A DNA stretch of 64,000 nt from JAABTH01 sp964390725 (GCA_964390725.1 CAYMIW010000003.1:62001-126000); one strand, 5' to 3'; shown: positions 44,274-53,076, counted from the first letter of the stretch. Notes: a model not told the origin generated them from the letters alone. Translations and numbers: made by a program.

Positions 44274-44325
44274 ATATCAGGTTAGTTCAAAGATATAGTA
44301 ATTGCATAACCTGTGAATAAACAAA

Positions 44326-45897
44326 CTATTCAAACCGAACAGAATGGAGGTTGGGTCGGAAGTTATAATCCATGCAGAAGTTTTTAACATAATCTCGGGC
44401 TGCATAGACTGTCATATCATGATATATTGGTGAAATTGGTGCTTCTTCCGTCACTATTTCCTGCAGGGTAAAATATAGATCCCGGCGGTGCCTTCGATCC
44501 ATTTCGCTTGCAGCCTGCTCAATTAAAATATCAACTCCTGAATTGCTGAATAACATACCCCGATTAAGGTTAAAACTACCGGTTGATAATATCCAGGTTC
44601 TGAAGAAATCATCCGGATCGCTTCCTGTCCAGGGGGTAAAGGTTATATTATATTCTCCTGCTTTTACTGCATCGTTATATGCACCTGCTTCAAGACTGAG
44701 TATTTCTGCATTGAATCCCCTGCTATCAAGCTCGGTCTGCAGGTACTGGGCGATGGAAAGCATGGGCCAGCGTGCAGTCCAGGCCGTGTTTACCAGTAGT
44801 TTGATATCTCTGTTTCCCGGCAGATAACGGTCGATTAATGTAGTTGCCTGGTCGGGATTGTATTCGGGAGCTGCAGCAGGGTTAATCCAGTAATCAGCAA
44901 GTGGTGTGATTACTCCCCGGGCGGGTCGGCCAATACCTTCAAGCACTGTAGCTACCAGCTCATCCCGGTTTAAAAGCATGGTTACAGCCCTTCGCAGCTC
45001 GGAGTTGTTGAAAGGTTCGCTGTTTGTCTGAAAATGCAAAAAAATAGTAGTAAGAACATCAACAGTCATGATTTCAATGCCGGAATCACTCTCCAGCAGT
45101 GGAACCTGCTCAGGCAGAATAACCCCTACATCAGCCAGCACATCAACCTCACCAGCAAGCAGGGCTGCAACCCGGGTGTTTTCATCGGGGATATATTTAA
45201 AAACAACCTTATCAATTTGTGGTTTTCCTCCCCAGTATTCGTTGAATGCGCTAAGGGTGATTTGATCATTTACATATTCTTCAAACATGTAAGGGCCGGA
45301 ACCGATCGGTTCTGTTAGCCCATTGTTTTCTTCGTTCAGAACGGAGGGGCTAAATATGGCACTTGGGAAATAGCTGATCATTTCAGGAAATGCCGGCATG
45401 GGAACAGCAAGCTCGATCTCAACAGTTAAATTGTCGATAGCGCGAATATCGACCAGCTCGCTGTATGGTTGAGCTGTGCCGGGGTGTCTGCTTAACCTCA
45501 AAAGGTTTTCTTTAACCACTTCGGCATCCATAACACTGCCATCATGGAACTTAATTCCTTCATGTAATATGAATGTCCAGGTGTGGCCATCATCTGAGGA
45601 GTAAAAATTGCTGGCAAGCCAGGGTTTGGCATTCAAGTTGTCGTCGAGATAAACCAAACTCTCCCAGACATTGGTACTACCGTGCAGGAAAGTCCGGTCT
45701 TCCGGTCCATAGTAAAAATCACGTCCCAGACCAATTACCAGGGTGTCCCTGGTTGGACTTTCTTCAATGGCTTCCAGATCTTCGGCCAGTTCCGGTTCAG
45801 AATCTGCAACCTGGTTGTCTGTTGTACAGGAAAACAGCAGCATGGCCGGGATAAAAAGTAACAGCCATAATAAAATAAATCTTTTCAGGTTTTTCAT
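44326..45897 (-). CDS. ABC importer substrate-binding lipoprotein (SBP_bac_5, peptide/nickel type)
   Basis: A 523-residue cluster C binding protein. A signal peptide with a lipobox ends at the Cys in LLFSCTTD (about residue 24), so it is a membrane-anchored lipoprotein. The SBP_bac_5 domain follows, with FHDGSVMDAEVVKENLLRL and the GSGPYMFEEY motif. Relatives bind peptides, nickel chelates (NikA) or heme. The ATG at 45897 follows GGAGAG. It is last in the operon and a strong terminator follows. The operon's NikR-like operator favours nickel, but ligand residues cannot be judged by eye. Confidence 0.9.
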   Translation of the reverse strand: MKNLKRFILLWLLLFIPAMLLFSCTTDNQVADSEPELAEDLEAIEESPTRDTLVIGLGRDFYYGPEDRTFLHGSTNVWESLVYLDDNLNAKPWLASNFYSSDDGHTWTFILHEGIKFHDGSVMDAEVVKENLLRLSRHPGTAQPYSELVDIRAIDNLTVEIELAVPMPAFPEMISYFPSAIFSPSVLNEENNGLTEPIGSGPYMFEEYVNDQITLSAFNEYWGGKPQIDKVVFKYIPDENTRVAALLAGEVDVLADVGVILPEQVPLLESDSGIEIMTVDVLTTIFLHFQTNSEPFNNSELRRAVTMLLNRDELVATVLEGIGRPARGVITPLADYWINPAAAPEYNPDQATTLIDRYLPGNRDIKLLVNTAWTARWPMLSIAQYLQTELDSRGFNAEILSLEAGAYNDAVKAGEYNITFTPWTGSDPDDFFRTWILSTGSFNLNRGMLFSNSGVDILIEQAASEMDRRHRRDLYFTLQEIVTEEAPISPIYHDMTVYAARDYVKNFCMDYNFRPNLHSVRFE

Positions 45898-46010
45898 AAT
45901 AGCACTCTCCAATCTCTTAATTTTAACTATTACTTCATTCCTCCGTTATCCAAAGAATAACGGAGCATTGCAACCTAACTTAAGATGCTGATGGTAACTG
46001 GCAACTCATC

Positions 46011-46958
46011 CTATTCATGAAGCCAGCATGCTACCCGGTGATCGGGTTCAATCTCTTTAAGTTGGGGGGCCTCCTGACGGCAAAGTGTTTCACGTCGTGC
46101 GCAACGGCTGTAAAAGCGACAACCCGACCCGTAATCAGCAGGATCAGGAGGTTCTCCCTCCAATAGTTTTAATTTTTTATCCGGCAGCAAGGCCGGTTCA
46201 GCAGCCAGCAGGGCTTCAGTATAGGGATGTGCTACCATATTAAGCATGGAGGTCGGAATGGTTTCAACAATCTGGCCTCCATACATTACCATTATATGTG
46301 GGCATAAGTAGCGGACGATCGAGAGATCGTGCGATACAAAAAGATAGTGAAGCCCGTGCTCCTGTTGAAGATCAAGTAGCAAATTCAAGAGTTGAGCCTG
46401 AACAGAAATATCAAGCCCCGATGTGGCTTCGTCGCACAATATTAATTTTGGCTTCGCTATCATTGCCCTTGCAATAGCAATTCTTCTCTGCTGGCCACCA
46501 CTTAACTCATGTGGATAACGATTTGTATATATCGAATCCAGGCCAACCTGCTCCAGCACGGCCATAACTTTTTCTTCCATGGCAGAACCTGAAAGAGAAT
46601 TTTGGAAATTTGTCAAAGGTTCGGCAACCAACCGGCTTAAAGTAAGTCTTGGATTAAGTGAGGCAGCAGCATCCTGAAAAACTGCTGATACCTCTCTGCG
46701 GAATTCAAGCCTGTTTTCATCAGTGAAGTTTGAAAAACTTTTACCCCTGAATAAAATGTCTCCCTCACTTGGTTTTTCCAGTTGAAGCAGTAATCGCAGT
46801 AGTGTGCTTTTGCCACATCCGCTTTCTCCCACCAGGCCAATGCTTGACTTATCCCCGAGGGAGAAGCTAACCCCGTCTACGGCCCGGACAGTGTCAACTG
46901 AACGACCACGTTTTACCTGATAGTATTTGCTCAGTTCGATGCTTTTTAGAATAATCAG
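46011..46958 (-). CDS. Peptide/nickel ABC importer ATPase (second), CTG start inferred
   Basis: About 315 residues if begun at CTG 46958. The ATPase has Walker A GESGCGKS at about 44-51, signature ELSGGQQRRI, Walker B LILCDEATSGLD and H-loop VSHDLS. The oligopeptide C-terminal domain has the cysteine-rich GCRFYSRCARRETLC. Starting at the first ATG/GTG/TTG (46832) would put Walker A at residue 2 and remove the first beta-strands. Upstream codons encode the expected LKSIELSKYYQVKRGRS and AVDGVSFSL segments with no standard start. The CTG overlaps the TGA of the preceding gene and has AAGGGAG six bases before it. ATT at 46955 is an alternative. Confidence 0.88.
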   Translation of the reverse strand: MIILKSIELSKYYQVKRGRSVDTVRAVDGVSFSLGDKSSIGLVGESGCGKSTLLRLLLQLEKPSEGDILFRGKSFSNFTDENRLEFRREVSAVFQDAAASLNPRLTLSRLVAEPLTNFQNSLSGSAMEEKVMAVLEQVGLDSIYTNRYPHELSGGQQRRIAIARAMIAKPKLILCDEATSGLDISVQAQLLNLLLDLQQEHGLHYLFVSHDLSIVRYLCPHIMVMYGGQIVETIPTSMLNMVAHPYTEALLAAEPALLPDKKLKLLEGEPPDPADYGSGCRFYSRCARRETLCRQEAPQLKEIEPDHRVACWLHE

Positions 46959-47971
46959 GAACAGCTCCCTTGCACAGATTGATTGCCAGCAATTGTAAAT
47001 AAGTGGCAGGCAGCACTTCGCTGACTGTCAACTGGTCTTAAGGAAGGGGCAATATCCAGACATAATGGTTTAACCTCATCACAGCGGGGATGAAAAGGAC
47101 ACCCACTTATATTTTCAAAGGTTCGTGGAGCATTACCCCTGATAGCTTCAAGGCGTTCACCCCGGTAAAAAGAAGGGTGCGACTTGATCAGCGCCCGGGT
47201 ATAAGGGTGGCAGGGGTAATTGAATACCTCTCTGACCGGGCCTTCCTCCACGATGATCCCTCCGTACATAACTGCAACCCGGTTAGCAATTGAAGCTGCA
47301 GCAGCCAGATCGTGTGTTATAAAGAGCAGGGAAAGGCAACAATCGGCTAACTGGCGATTAAGCTCCGCCAGTATTTGTCCCTGCAGGGTTACATCCAGGG
47401 AAGATGTAGGTTCATCAGCAATCAGGATTTTTGGATGAAGAATCAGGGCCATGGCCAGTGAAGCCCTTTGCCGCATCCCTCCGCTTAGCTGAAAAGGGTA
47501 GCTGTTATAAACTCTATTTGCCGGCAATTTCAGGGTTGATAGTTTTTCGAGGACTGCTTCTTCAGCCTCCATCTTTCCAATATTCTGGTGAGCTAGAATT
47601 GTTTCCCTGATTTGATCTCCAACAGTAATTACAGGGTTTAACGCGGCAAGCGGATCCTGAAACATCATCGATAATTGATCGCCGCGCAGCTTCCTGAATT
47701 CTTTACCGGACAGCTCTAGCAGATTGTTTCCATTCATGTTTATAACTCCTCCGGTAATTTTCCCCGGCGATGGGACCATCCGCATTATTGAAAGAGAAGT
47801 AACGCTTTTACCGGCACCACTTTCACCGATCAAAGCCAGGCACTGGTTTTTATACAGACTAAAACTAACGCTTTTTACTGCCCGAATAGTACCCGCAGAT
47901 GTATAGAACGAGGTAGAAAGGTTGTTAACTTCAAGGCATTTTTGTTGTTTTTCTTTTTGATCGGGATTCAT
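46955..47971 (-). CDS. Peptide/nickel ABC importer ATPase (first)
   Basis: About 338 residues. Walker A GESGAGKS, signature QLSGGMRQRASLAMAL, Walker B ILIADEPTSSLD, H-loop ITHDLAAA, and the oligopeptide C-terminal cysteine motif GCPFHPRCDEVKPLC. This is the OppD/NikD-type subunit that pairs with the following ATPase. The ATG at 47971 lies one base after the stop of the upstream permease with GGAAAT before it. The stop overlaps the proposed CTG start of the next gene. Confidence 0.92.
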   Translation of the reverse strand: MNPDQKEKQQKCLEVNNLSTSFYTSAGTIRAVKSVSFSLYKNQCLALIGESGAGKSVTSLSIMRMVPSPGKITGGVINMNGNNLLELSGKEFRKLRGDQLSMMFQDPLAALNPVITVGDQIRETILAHQNIGKMEAEEAVLEKLSTLKLPANRVYNSYPFQLSGGMRQRASLAMALILHPKILIADEPTSSLDVTLQGQILAELNRQLADCCLSLLFITHDLAAAASIANRVAVMYGGIIVEEGPVREVFNYPCHPYTRALIKSHPSFYRGERLEAIRGNAPRTFENISGCPFHPRCDEVKPLCLDIAPSLRPVDSQRSAACHLFTIAGNQSVQGSCS

Positions 47972-47972
47972 G

Positions 47973-48851
47973 TTATTTCCTTTCTCCACCAGGAAGAGTC
48001 CAGGCAAGATACTTTTTAGTCAGAGCATTATTATCTACCGATCGGGGATCAATAATATCCCGGAGGCCGTCTCCAAGAAGGTTGAACCCGAGTACAGTTA
48101 AGCCTATGGCCAACCCCGGAGCCAGCATGAGCCGTGGTTCTGTCTGCATAAAGGGGCGGGCATCGTTAATCATAGCTCCCCATTCTGGCATTGGTGGTTG
48201 TGCTCCCAGGCCGAGAAAAGAGAGAGTAGCAATTGATAAAATTAATTTTCCCAGATCCAGTGTTGCCAGGACTACCAGTGGAGGCAGCAGGTTTGGCAGT
48301 ATATGCTTCCATAGTAGCTTGATTCCCCTGGTTCCGCATACTTTAGCTGCGGATATATACTCCTTTTCTTTAATGGAAAGTACCATGCCCCGGGCAACCC
48401 GGGCGTAGCTAACCCATGAAACAAGCGCCAGAGCCAGCATTACATTAAACAGGCCGGGGCCGAAAATGCCCACCAGTACCAAGGCCAGAATAAGATTAGG
48501 AAAAGCGAGGATGATATCAACCAGGCGCATTATTATTGAATCTGCCACCCCCCCCTTAAACCCGGCAAACATGCCTAGAGGCACACCAACGGCCATAATT
48601 ATTATCAGAATCGAAAGTGAGTATTTAAGAGTTATTCTTGCTCCAAACAGGGTGCGTGAAAAAAGACAGCGACCCAGGGGGTCTGTACCCAGAGGATAAT
48701 CACGGTCAGGTGGTAAAAGGCGCTGTCCCAAAACAACCGGTTCCGGATCGTGTGGCGCTGCCAGTGGTGCCAGCAGGGCAGCAAGAAAAACCAGTGTAAT
48801 GATAATCAAACCTAACAGGGCAGCAGGATCGCGCGTTATTCTGGTAAACAT
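47973..48851 (-). CDS. Peptide/nickel ABC importer permease (OppC/NikC type)
   Basis: A 292-residue permease. An N-terminal helix with the family motif DPAALLGLIIITLVFLAALLAP is followed by an NxxGTDPLGRCLFSRTLFGAR-like region and a five-helix BPD_transp_1 domain. The EAA loop reads AAKVCGTRGIKLLWKHILPN. It forms a heterodimer with the other permease. Its start overlaps that permease's stop by one base (TAATG). Confidence 0.93.
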   Translation of the reverse strand: MFTRITRDPAALLGLIIITLVFLAALLAPLAAPHDPEPVVLGQRLLPPDRDYPLGTDPLGRCLFSRTLFGARITLKYSLSILIIIMAVGVPLGMFAGFKGGVADSIIMRLVDIILAFPNLILALVLVGIFGPGLFNVMLALALVSWVSYARVARGMVLSIKEKEYISAAKVCGTRGIKLLWKHILPNLLPPLVVLATLDLGKLILSIATLSFLGLGAQPPMPEWGAMINDARPFMQTEPRLMLAPGLAIGLTVLGFNLLGDGLRDIIDPRSVDNNALTKKYLAWTLPGGERK

Positions 48852-49795
48852 TAGCCAGACTCCTTTCCACCAAGGCGAATCCGGGGATCTAGATAGTGAT
48901 ATGATAAATCGACAGTGAGGTTAACTAGAACATAAATAATAGCCATAAACAGGGCATACCCCTGCAATATAGGTATATCACGATTAAAAATAGCCTGAAC
49001 AGCCAGGCGACCCACTCCCGGCCAGGCGAAAACCTGTTCAACTACCATGGTTCCTCCCAGCAAACTGCCAATTGAAAGTCCTAATACAGTGACAAGTGGT
49101 ATCAGGGCGTTGCGCAGGGCATGGCCGACTACAACTGCAGATTCTTTAAGTCCGCGAGCCCTTGCTGCTCTTACATAATCTAATTGCAGTACTTCCAGCA
49201 GCCCTGCTCTTAATAAACGGGCATAAGTGGCAGCCAGTCCAAAACCAAGCGTTAATGAGGGAAGAATAAGATGCTTCCAGCTACCCGAACCCATCACTGG
49301 CAGCCAACTGGAAGGGACTGCAATAAAACTGATTAAAAGTAAACCAATATAAAATGAAGGGAGAGAAGCCCCAACCAGGGCAACCAGGCGGCTGATGTGG
49401 TCAATCAGGGTTTTATTGAACAATGCGGCAGCAGTACCGAGAGGAAAGGCTATTAATATCATGGCAAACATACCCCCTGCAGTTAAAGTCAGGGTGGCAG
49501 GCAGGCGGTTTAATATTTCTTCTAATACCGGTTTACCGCTATTGTATGATATGCCTAAGTCTCCATGTAAAACCCGACCCAACCAGTTGCAATAACGAAT
49601 GTGCAACGGGCCGTCGAGACCCATTTGGCTGCGAGTGGCGGTGAGGGTCTCAGGGGTTATTTCTATGTCCCTTTTCATTAGCATAATTTCTGCAGGATCA
49701 CTCGGGGCCAGTTCGATCAGGAGAAAAGTAATGATACTAACCCCGATCATCACCAGAAGCAGGGAAGCAGTTTTTCTTAGAATATAATTAAACAA
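48851..49795 (-). CDS. Peptide/nickel ABC importer permease (OppB/NikB type)
   Basis: A 314-residue permease opening with a first membrane helix (LLLVMIGVSIITFLLIELAPSDPAE), the usual OppB/NikB signature. A DGPLHIRYCNWLGRVLHGDLGISY segment and a BPD_transp_1 domain follow, with the EAA loop VRAARARGLKESAVVVGHALRNALIP. It is the first gene of the five-gene operon permease-permease-ATPase-ATPase-binding protein. It starts at TTG 49795 with GAGGTG upstream. A palindrome resembling a NikR site ends 11 bp before the start. Confidence 0.92.
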   Translation of the reverse strand: MFNYILRKTASLLLVMIGVSIITFLLIELAPSDPAEIMLMKRDIEITPETLTATRSQMGLDGPLHIRYCNWLGRVLHGDLGISYNSGKPVLEEILNRLPATLTLTAGGMFAMILIAFPLGTAAALFNKTLIDHISRLVALVGASLPSFYIGLLLISFIAVPSSWLPVMGSGSWKHLILPSLTLGFGLAATYARLLRAGLLEVLQLDYVRAARARGLKESAVVVGHALRNALIPLVTVLGLSIGSLLGGTMVVEQVFAWPGVGRLAVQAIFNRDIPILQGYALFMAIIYVLVNLTVDLSYHYLDPRIRLGGKESG

Positions 49796-49805
49796 AAAGC
49801 ACCTC

Positions 49806-49833
49806 GTATTACATATATTATTGTGTGTAATAC
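49806..49833. promoter_or_regulatory. NikR-like palindrome at the importer operon
   Basis: Perfect arms GTATTACA (49806-49813) and TGTAATAC (49826-49833). Counted as six-base half-sites it is GTATTA-N16-TAATAC, the same spacing as the E. coli NikR operator GTATGA-N16-TCATAC. It sits just ahead of the ribosome site of the first permease gene, where binding would block transcription. No nikR gene is seen in the window. Confidence 0.5.
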
Positions 49834-49921
49834 CAGAAAAGCATAAAAACGGTGTTACTAAAATATTAATCGTGCTATAATTATAACATAGTTAATAACT
49901 TAATATCCATTATTCTAATTG

Positions 49922-50845
49922 ATGGCGGGAAGTGATCACATTAAGTTAAATAACATTGCTCTGCCGATGAATAGCCGGTTAGAAAAAATAAAATTTTGGA
50001 CTGATTCCTGGAATTGCGCGCTTAAGAAAAATGCCGATCATAATTTGCCGGTAGGAACGGATGCAGTCAGGCGATGGGATATAATGGCAAAACAGCTTGA
50101 TCGGCTCTCTGAGTCTGATCGTATAAAGAGCAGGATAAATCGAACCGTTACTATGCTTGTGGAGAATAACATTGACCTGAAAGGGTTAAAAATTCTTGAT
50201 ATTGGAGCTGGTGCCGGCGATTTAACACTGGCTTTTGCCCTGCGGGGAGCCAGGGTAACTGCTATCGAACCTTCTCCTGCAATGGCTGGCTTAATTGAAA
50301 AAAAAATAAAAGAACATGATCTCAGTGAAGTAAAAATTATCTCTGAACTGTGGGAAGATATAGCTCCTGGTAAACATTTTTCTGCAAACTGTTATGATCT
50401 TGTTCTTGCATCACTTAACCCGGGTGTGCGTAGTATTGAGGCTGTGACCAAAATGATTGATTCATCCCGTTCATGGTGTCTGCTTTGTGATATTGCCGCC
50501 GGTAGCAAGCCCAGTTCTGGTCGTCAAAAAATGTGGCAGGAACTTTTTAAAGAAAGAATGCCCGAGAACTATTATGATGTAGGATATCCCCTTAATTATC
50601 TTTACTGTAGCGGTTATGATCTGCAGTTTCAAGATTGGTCTGAAGTATGGGGGGAGAAACAACCTGTTGAAGAAGCATTAATCGACTTCCTTAATTATTT
50701 CAGTATTTATACTGAAATAACAGACGAAATCAGGGAAACTATCGAGGTTTTCCTGAATAATAACTCTAAACAAGGTTCGTACACTGATTTTCATCCAGTA
50801 AAGCTGGGTATGATTCTTTGGAAAAAGTCTTCCCGGGCAGGTTGA
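49922..50845 (+). CDS. Class I SAM-dependent methyltransferase
   Basis: About 307 residues. A Rossmann-fold methyltransferase domain is centred on the SAM motif LKILDIGAGAGDLTLAF, with the acidic motif II ARVTAIEPSP and a later YDLVLASLNPGV. An N-terminal helical extension of about 75 residues (WTDSWNCALKK, DAVRRWDIMAKQLDRL) and a C-terminal extension surround it. The substrate is unknown. It is divergent from the importer operon and shares its ~120-bp promoter region, so the two may be co-regulated; a role in making or modifying a metal chelate is speculation. No ribosome site is clear near ATG 49922, so the start is uncertain; M at 49967 is an alternative. Confidence 0.85.
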   Translation: MAGSDHIKLNNIALPMNSRLEKIKFWTDSWNCALKKNADHNLPVGTDAVRRWDIMAKQLDRLSESDRIKSRINRTVTMLVENNIDLKGLKILDIGAGAGDLTLAFALRGARVTAIEPSPAMAGLIEKKIKEHDLSEVKIISELWEDIAPGKHFSANCYDLVLASLNPGVRSIEAVTKMIDSSRSWCLLCDIAAGSKPSSGRQKMWQELFKERMPENYYDVGYPLNYLYCSGYDLQFQDWSEVWGEKQPVEEALIDFLNYFSIYTEITDEIRETIEVFLNNNSKQGSYTDFHPVKLGMILWKKSSRAG

Positions 50846-50889
50846 AATAGCTGTAAGCAAACCTATATAAAAAATCTTACCTGCTACTG

Positions 50890-50918
50890 TTGACATGTTT
50901 AAGTAGCTGTGCTATTAT
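50890..50918 (+). promoter_or_regulatory. Promoter of the T-box leader
   Basis: A consensus TTGACA (50890-50895), a 17-bp spacer and TATTAT (50913-50918) place the transcript start near 50925, just before the leader RNA. Confidence 0.85.
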
Positions 50919-50924
50919 CATAAA

Positions 50925-51229
50925 CCAAGAATAATAAAAATGCCGATGACAGGAACTAGTAGCCTGGATCGTATCGGCCCAGAGAGCCGGATGGAGGAAG
51001 TAACCTTCCAAAGCTGAAATTCCGGCGCCGATGCACCTGGTGAATGGCTCTTGGAGGTACCGGTTGAAAGCTTATAAAAGTTAGTAGATCCGGTCGGAAC
51101 TTTCACCGTTAAAAGGAAGCAGGTCTGGAAGCCGTTTTTAGGTTTTCCGCATCTGTCAAAGTGACCTGTGAAAACAGGTAACCAGGGTGGTACCGCGAAT
51201 AACTCTCGTCCCCGGACGAGAGTTTTTTT
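50925..51229 (+). ncRNA. T-box riboswitch leader, tryptophan specific
   Basis: A tRNA-sensing transcription-control leader about 300 nt long. It has the AGTAG element of Stem I, the distal AGAGAGCCGG and GCTGAAAT elements, the specifier side TGGTGAATGG, and the invariant T-box core AGGGTGGTACCGCG (51184-51197), followed by a terminator. After the conserved GAA of the specifier loop the codon is TGG (51045-51047), the tryptophan codon. Uncharged tRNA-Trp should therefore stabilise the antiterminator and turn on the TrpB2 gene. This agrees with the downstream enzyme. Confidence 0.95.
51201..51229 (+). terminator. T-box intrinsic terminator
   Basis: The stem AACTCTCGTCC/GGACGAGAGTT with a two-base loop is followed by T7. 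It competes with the antiterminator that uses the preceding T-box core. Confidence 0.93.
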
Positions 51230-51325
51230 ATATCTTTTTTAGGAGACGATTAACTGAGACAGGTTCCTGAAATAATAATTTATCAACAGATTCTATTTCC
51301 AAAAAATTAAAGGAGGAAGAGTAAA

Positions 51326-52690
51326 ATGAAAACAAAGGTTGCATTTTTAAAACAAGAGGATATGCCCAGGCAATGGTACAATATCAGGGCAGATTTGCCA
51401 ACTCCGGTTAAACCCTACCTGCATCCGGGCACCGGAAAACCAACTGTTCCCCAGGATTGGGCCCCCCTGTTTCCTGACAATCTGATTGAACAGGAGTTTA
51501 GTACCGAACGCTGGATTGATATTCCCGAAGAGGTAATGGAAAAACTATTAATATGGAGAGCCACACCGTTGGTCAGGGCCTATGCTCTTGAAGAATATTT
51601 AAAAACACCGGCTAAGATTTATTATAAGAATGAATCGGTTAGCCCGGCGGGTAGTCACAAACCGAACACTGCAATAGCCCAGGTCTATTATAACAAGGTG
51701 GCCGGAATTGAACGCATCACCACGGAAACTGGAGCAGGACAGTGGGGTAGTGCTCTCAGTTTTGCCTGTTCACTGTTCAATATGCCTCTCAAGGTTTACA
51801 TGGTCAGGGTTAGCTATGACCAGAAACCATACCGAAAATTACTAATGAATGCCTGGGGAGCAGAATGTGTAGCCAGCCCCAGTCCCGATACCAGCTATGG
51901 CCGAAAATTACTTGAGGAAATGCCCGATACTCCAGGTAGCCTTGGTATAGCAATCAGTGAGGCTGTTGAGGATGCAGTATCTTCCAAGGTAAACACTAAA
52001 TACTCACTTGGTAGTGTTCTGAACCACGTAATGCTGCACCAAACAATAATTGGTCTCGAAGCTCAAAAGCAGATGGAAATGTTTGGTGATTATCCAGATG
52101 TAGTAATCGGATGTGTTGGTGGAGGAAGTAACTTTGCCGGGATATCTTTTCCTTATGTAAGAGATAAAATTCACGGCAAAGATATTTCTGTGATCGGTGT
52201 GGAACCGACTGCCTGCCCGACAATGACCAGGGCGCCGTTCCTTTATGACTTTGGTGATGGCGCTGCGACTACTCCCCTGGTGCCCATGCATACCCTGGGG
52301 CATAATTTTATACCGGCGCCATTTCACGCCGGTGGATTAAGATATCATGGCCTTGCCCCGTTGGTCAGCCAGTTGATACTGGATAATCTGGTTGAACCCA
52401 GATCATATAATCAGCTTGAGACCTATGAGGCAGGCGTGTTATTTGCCCGCACCGAAGGGTTGATTTGTGCTCCAGAAACCAATCATGCCATTGCGGCTGC
52501 TATAGATGAAGCCAAAAAGGCTAAAGAAGAAGGCCGGGAAAAAACAATCCTGTTTAATTTAAGCGGCCATGGAATGCTTGATTTGAGCGGTTATGATGCT
52601 TACCTGAGCGGTAAACTGACGGATTACACTTTACCCCAGGAAGATATTGATAAAAACCTTGAAGCTCTTAGTTCATACCCCAAACCATAA
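51326..52690 (+). CDS. trpB: Tryptophan synthase beta-like protein, TrpB2 type
   Basis: A 454-residue PLP enzyme of the TrpB2 group, longer than TrpB1 (~400) and with the N-terminal extension and RWIDIPEEVMEKLLIWRATPLVRA opening typical of TrpB2. PLP Lys112 lies in the SPAGSHKPNTA motif. The phosphate-binding GCVGGGSNFAG loop and the ETGAGQWGSAL region are conserved. It converts indole plus serine to tryptophan. TrpB2 proteins often act without TrpA, possibly to salvage indole; no trpA is adjacent. GGAGGA precedes the ATG. A Trp T-box controls it and a terminator follows, so it is monocistronic. Confidence 0.94.
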   Translation: MKTKVAFLKQEDMPRQWYNIRADLPTPVKPYLHPGTGKPTVPQDWAPLFPDNLIEQEFSTERWIDIPEEVMEKLLIWRATPLVRAYALEEYLKTPAKIYYKNESVSPAGSHKPNTAIAQVYYNKVAGIERITTETGAGQWGSALSFACSLFNMPLKVYMVRVSYDQKPYRKLLMNAWGAECVASPSPDTSYGRKLLEEMPDTPGSLGIAISEAVEDAVSSKVNTKYSLGSVLNHVMLHQTIIGLEAQKQMEMFGDYPDVVIGCVGGGSNFAGISFPYVRDKIHGKDISVIGVEPTACPTMTRAPFLYDFGDGAATTPLVPMHTLGHNFIPAPFHAGGLRYHGLAPLVSQLILDNLVEPRSYNQLETYEAGVLFARTEGLICAPETNHAIAAAIDEAKKAKEEGREKTILFNLSGHGMLDLSGYDAYLSGKLTDYTLPQEDIDKNLEALSSYPKP

Positions 52691-52724
52691 AAAAAGGTAA
52701 AACACTTTCTTCAAATTTTAATGA

Positions 52725-52767
52725 ACAGTCAACTTCGGGTTTATACCCGGAGTTTACTGTTTTTTTA
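52725..52767 (+). terminator. Terminator after TrpB2
   Basis: Arms ACAGTCAACTTCGGGT and ACCCGGAGTTTACTGT (two mismatches) with a four-base loop are followed by a run of seven T. Confidence 0.92.
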
Positions 52768-52902
52768 TGATACTCTACCTTTGCTAAAATGGATTGGCGG
52801 GAGTCTAAATCTCCTTGAAGAATGATGATTCTTATAAGTTTAAAGAACGTGATTACAGAACCAGGGGATAGTATTAAAAAATAATCTGACCGGGGGTTTA
52901 AT

Positions 52903-53076
52903 ATGGACAAAAATAAATTCAGTTACTTTTATAAATTACGGACCCGTTATTCGGAAGTTGATTTACAGGGCATTGTATTTAATGCCCATTTTTTAACATA
53001 TTTTGATACAGCGCTTAAAAGTCCTATACTTTGCCGGCCGATCTTGTTATATTGCTGGGGCAGCTCTGTTAATTAA
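52903..53076 (+). pseudogene. Remnant of a 4HBT-family acyl-CoA thioesterase
   Basis: A 57-codon frame opens with FYKLRTRYSEVDLQGIVFNA, then HFLTYFDTAL. This is the unmistakable start of a hot-dog (4HBT/YbgC-type) thioesterase, including the catalytic-region Asp in EVDLQGIVFN. After TYFDTAL the similarity stops abruptly and the frame ends at TAA, about 80 residues short. A second open stretch in another frame (from about 53005 to 53115, reading VLYFAGRSCYIAGAALL) does not look like the missing part. The gene is therefore broken, apparently by a deletion or insertion junction near 53020. Confidence 0.75.

Larger units (their letters stand above)
43894..44325. other. Intergenic region upstream of the chemoreceptor gene
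   Basis: 432 bp without a gene. It holds the chemoreceptor promoter region, a very AT-rich alternating segment around 44011-44060, a direct repeat of GATTACA near 44090, and a terminator at the right end. I see no RNA gene. Confidence 0.5.

Noticed and set aside
43894..44325. Looked for a tRNA, small RNA or sigma-28 promoter
   Set aside because: No cloverleaf, no conserved RNA motif and no TAAA-N15-GCCGATAA-like box were found.
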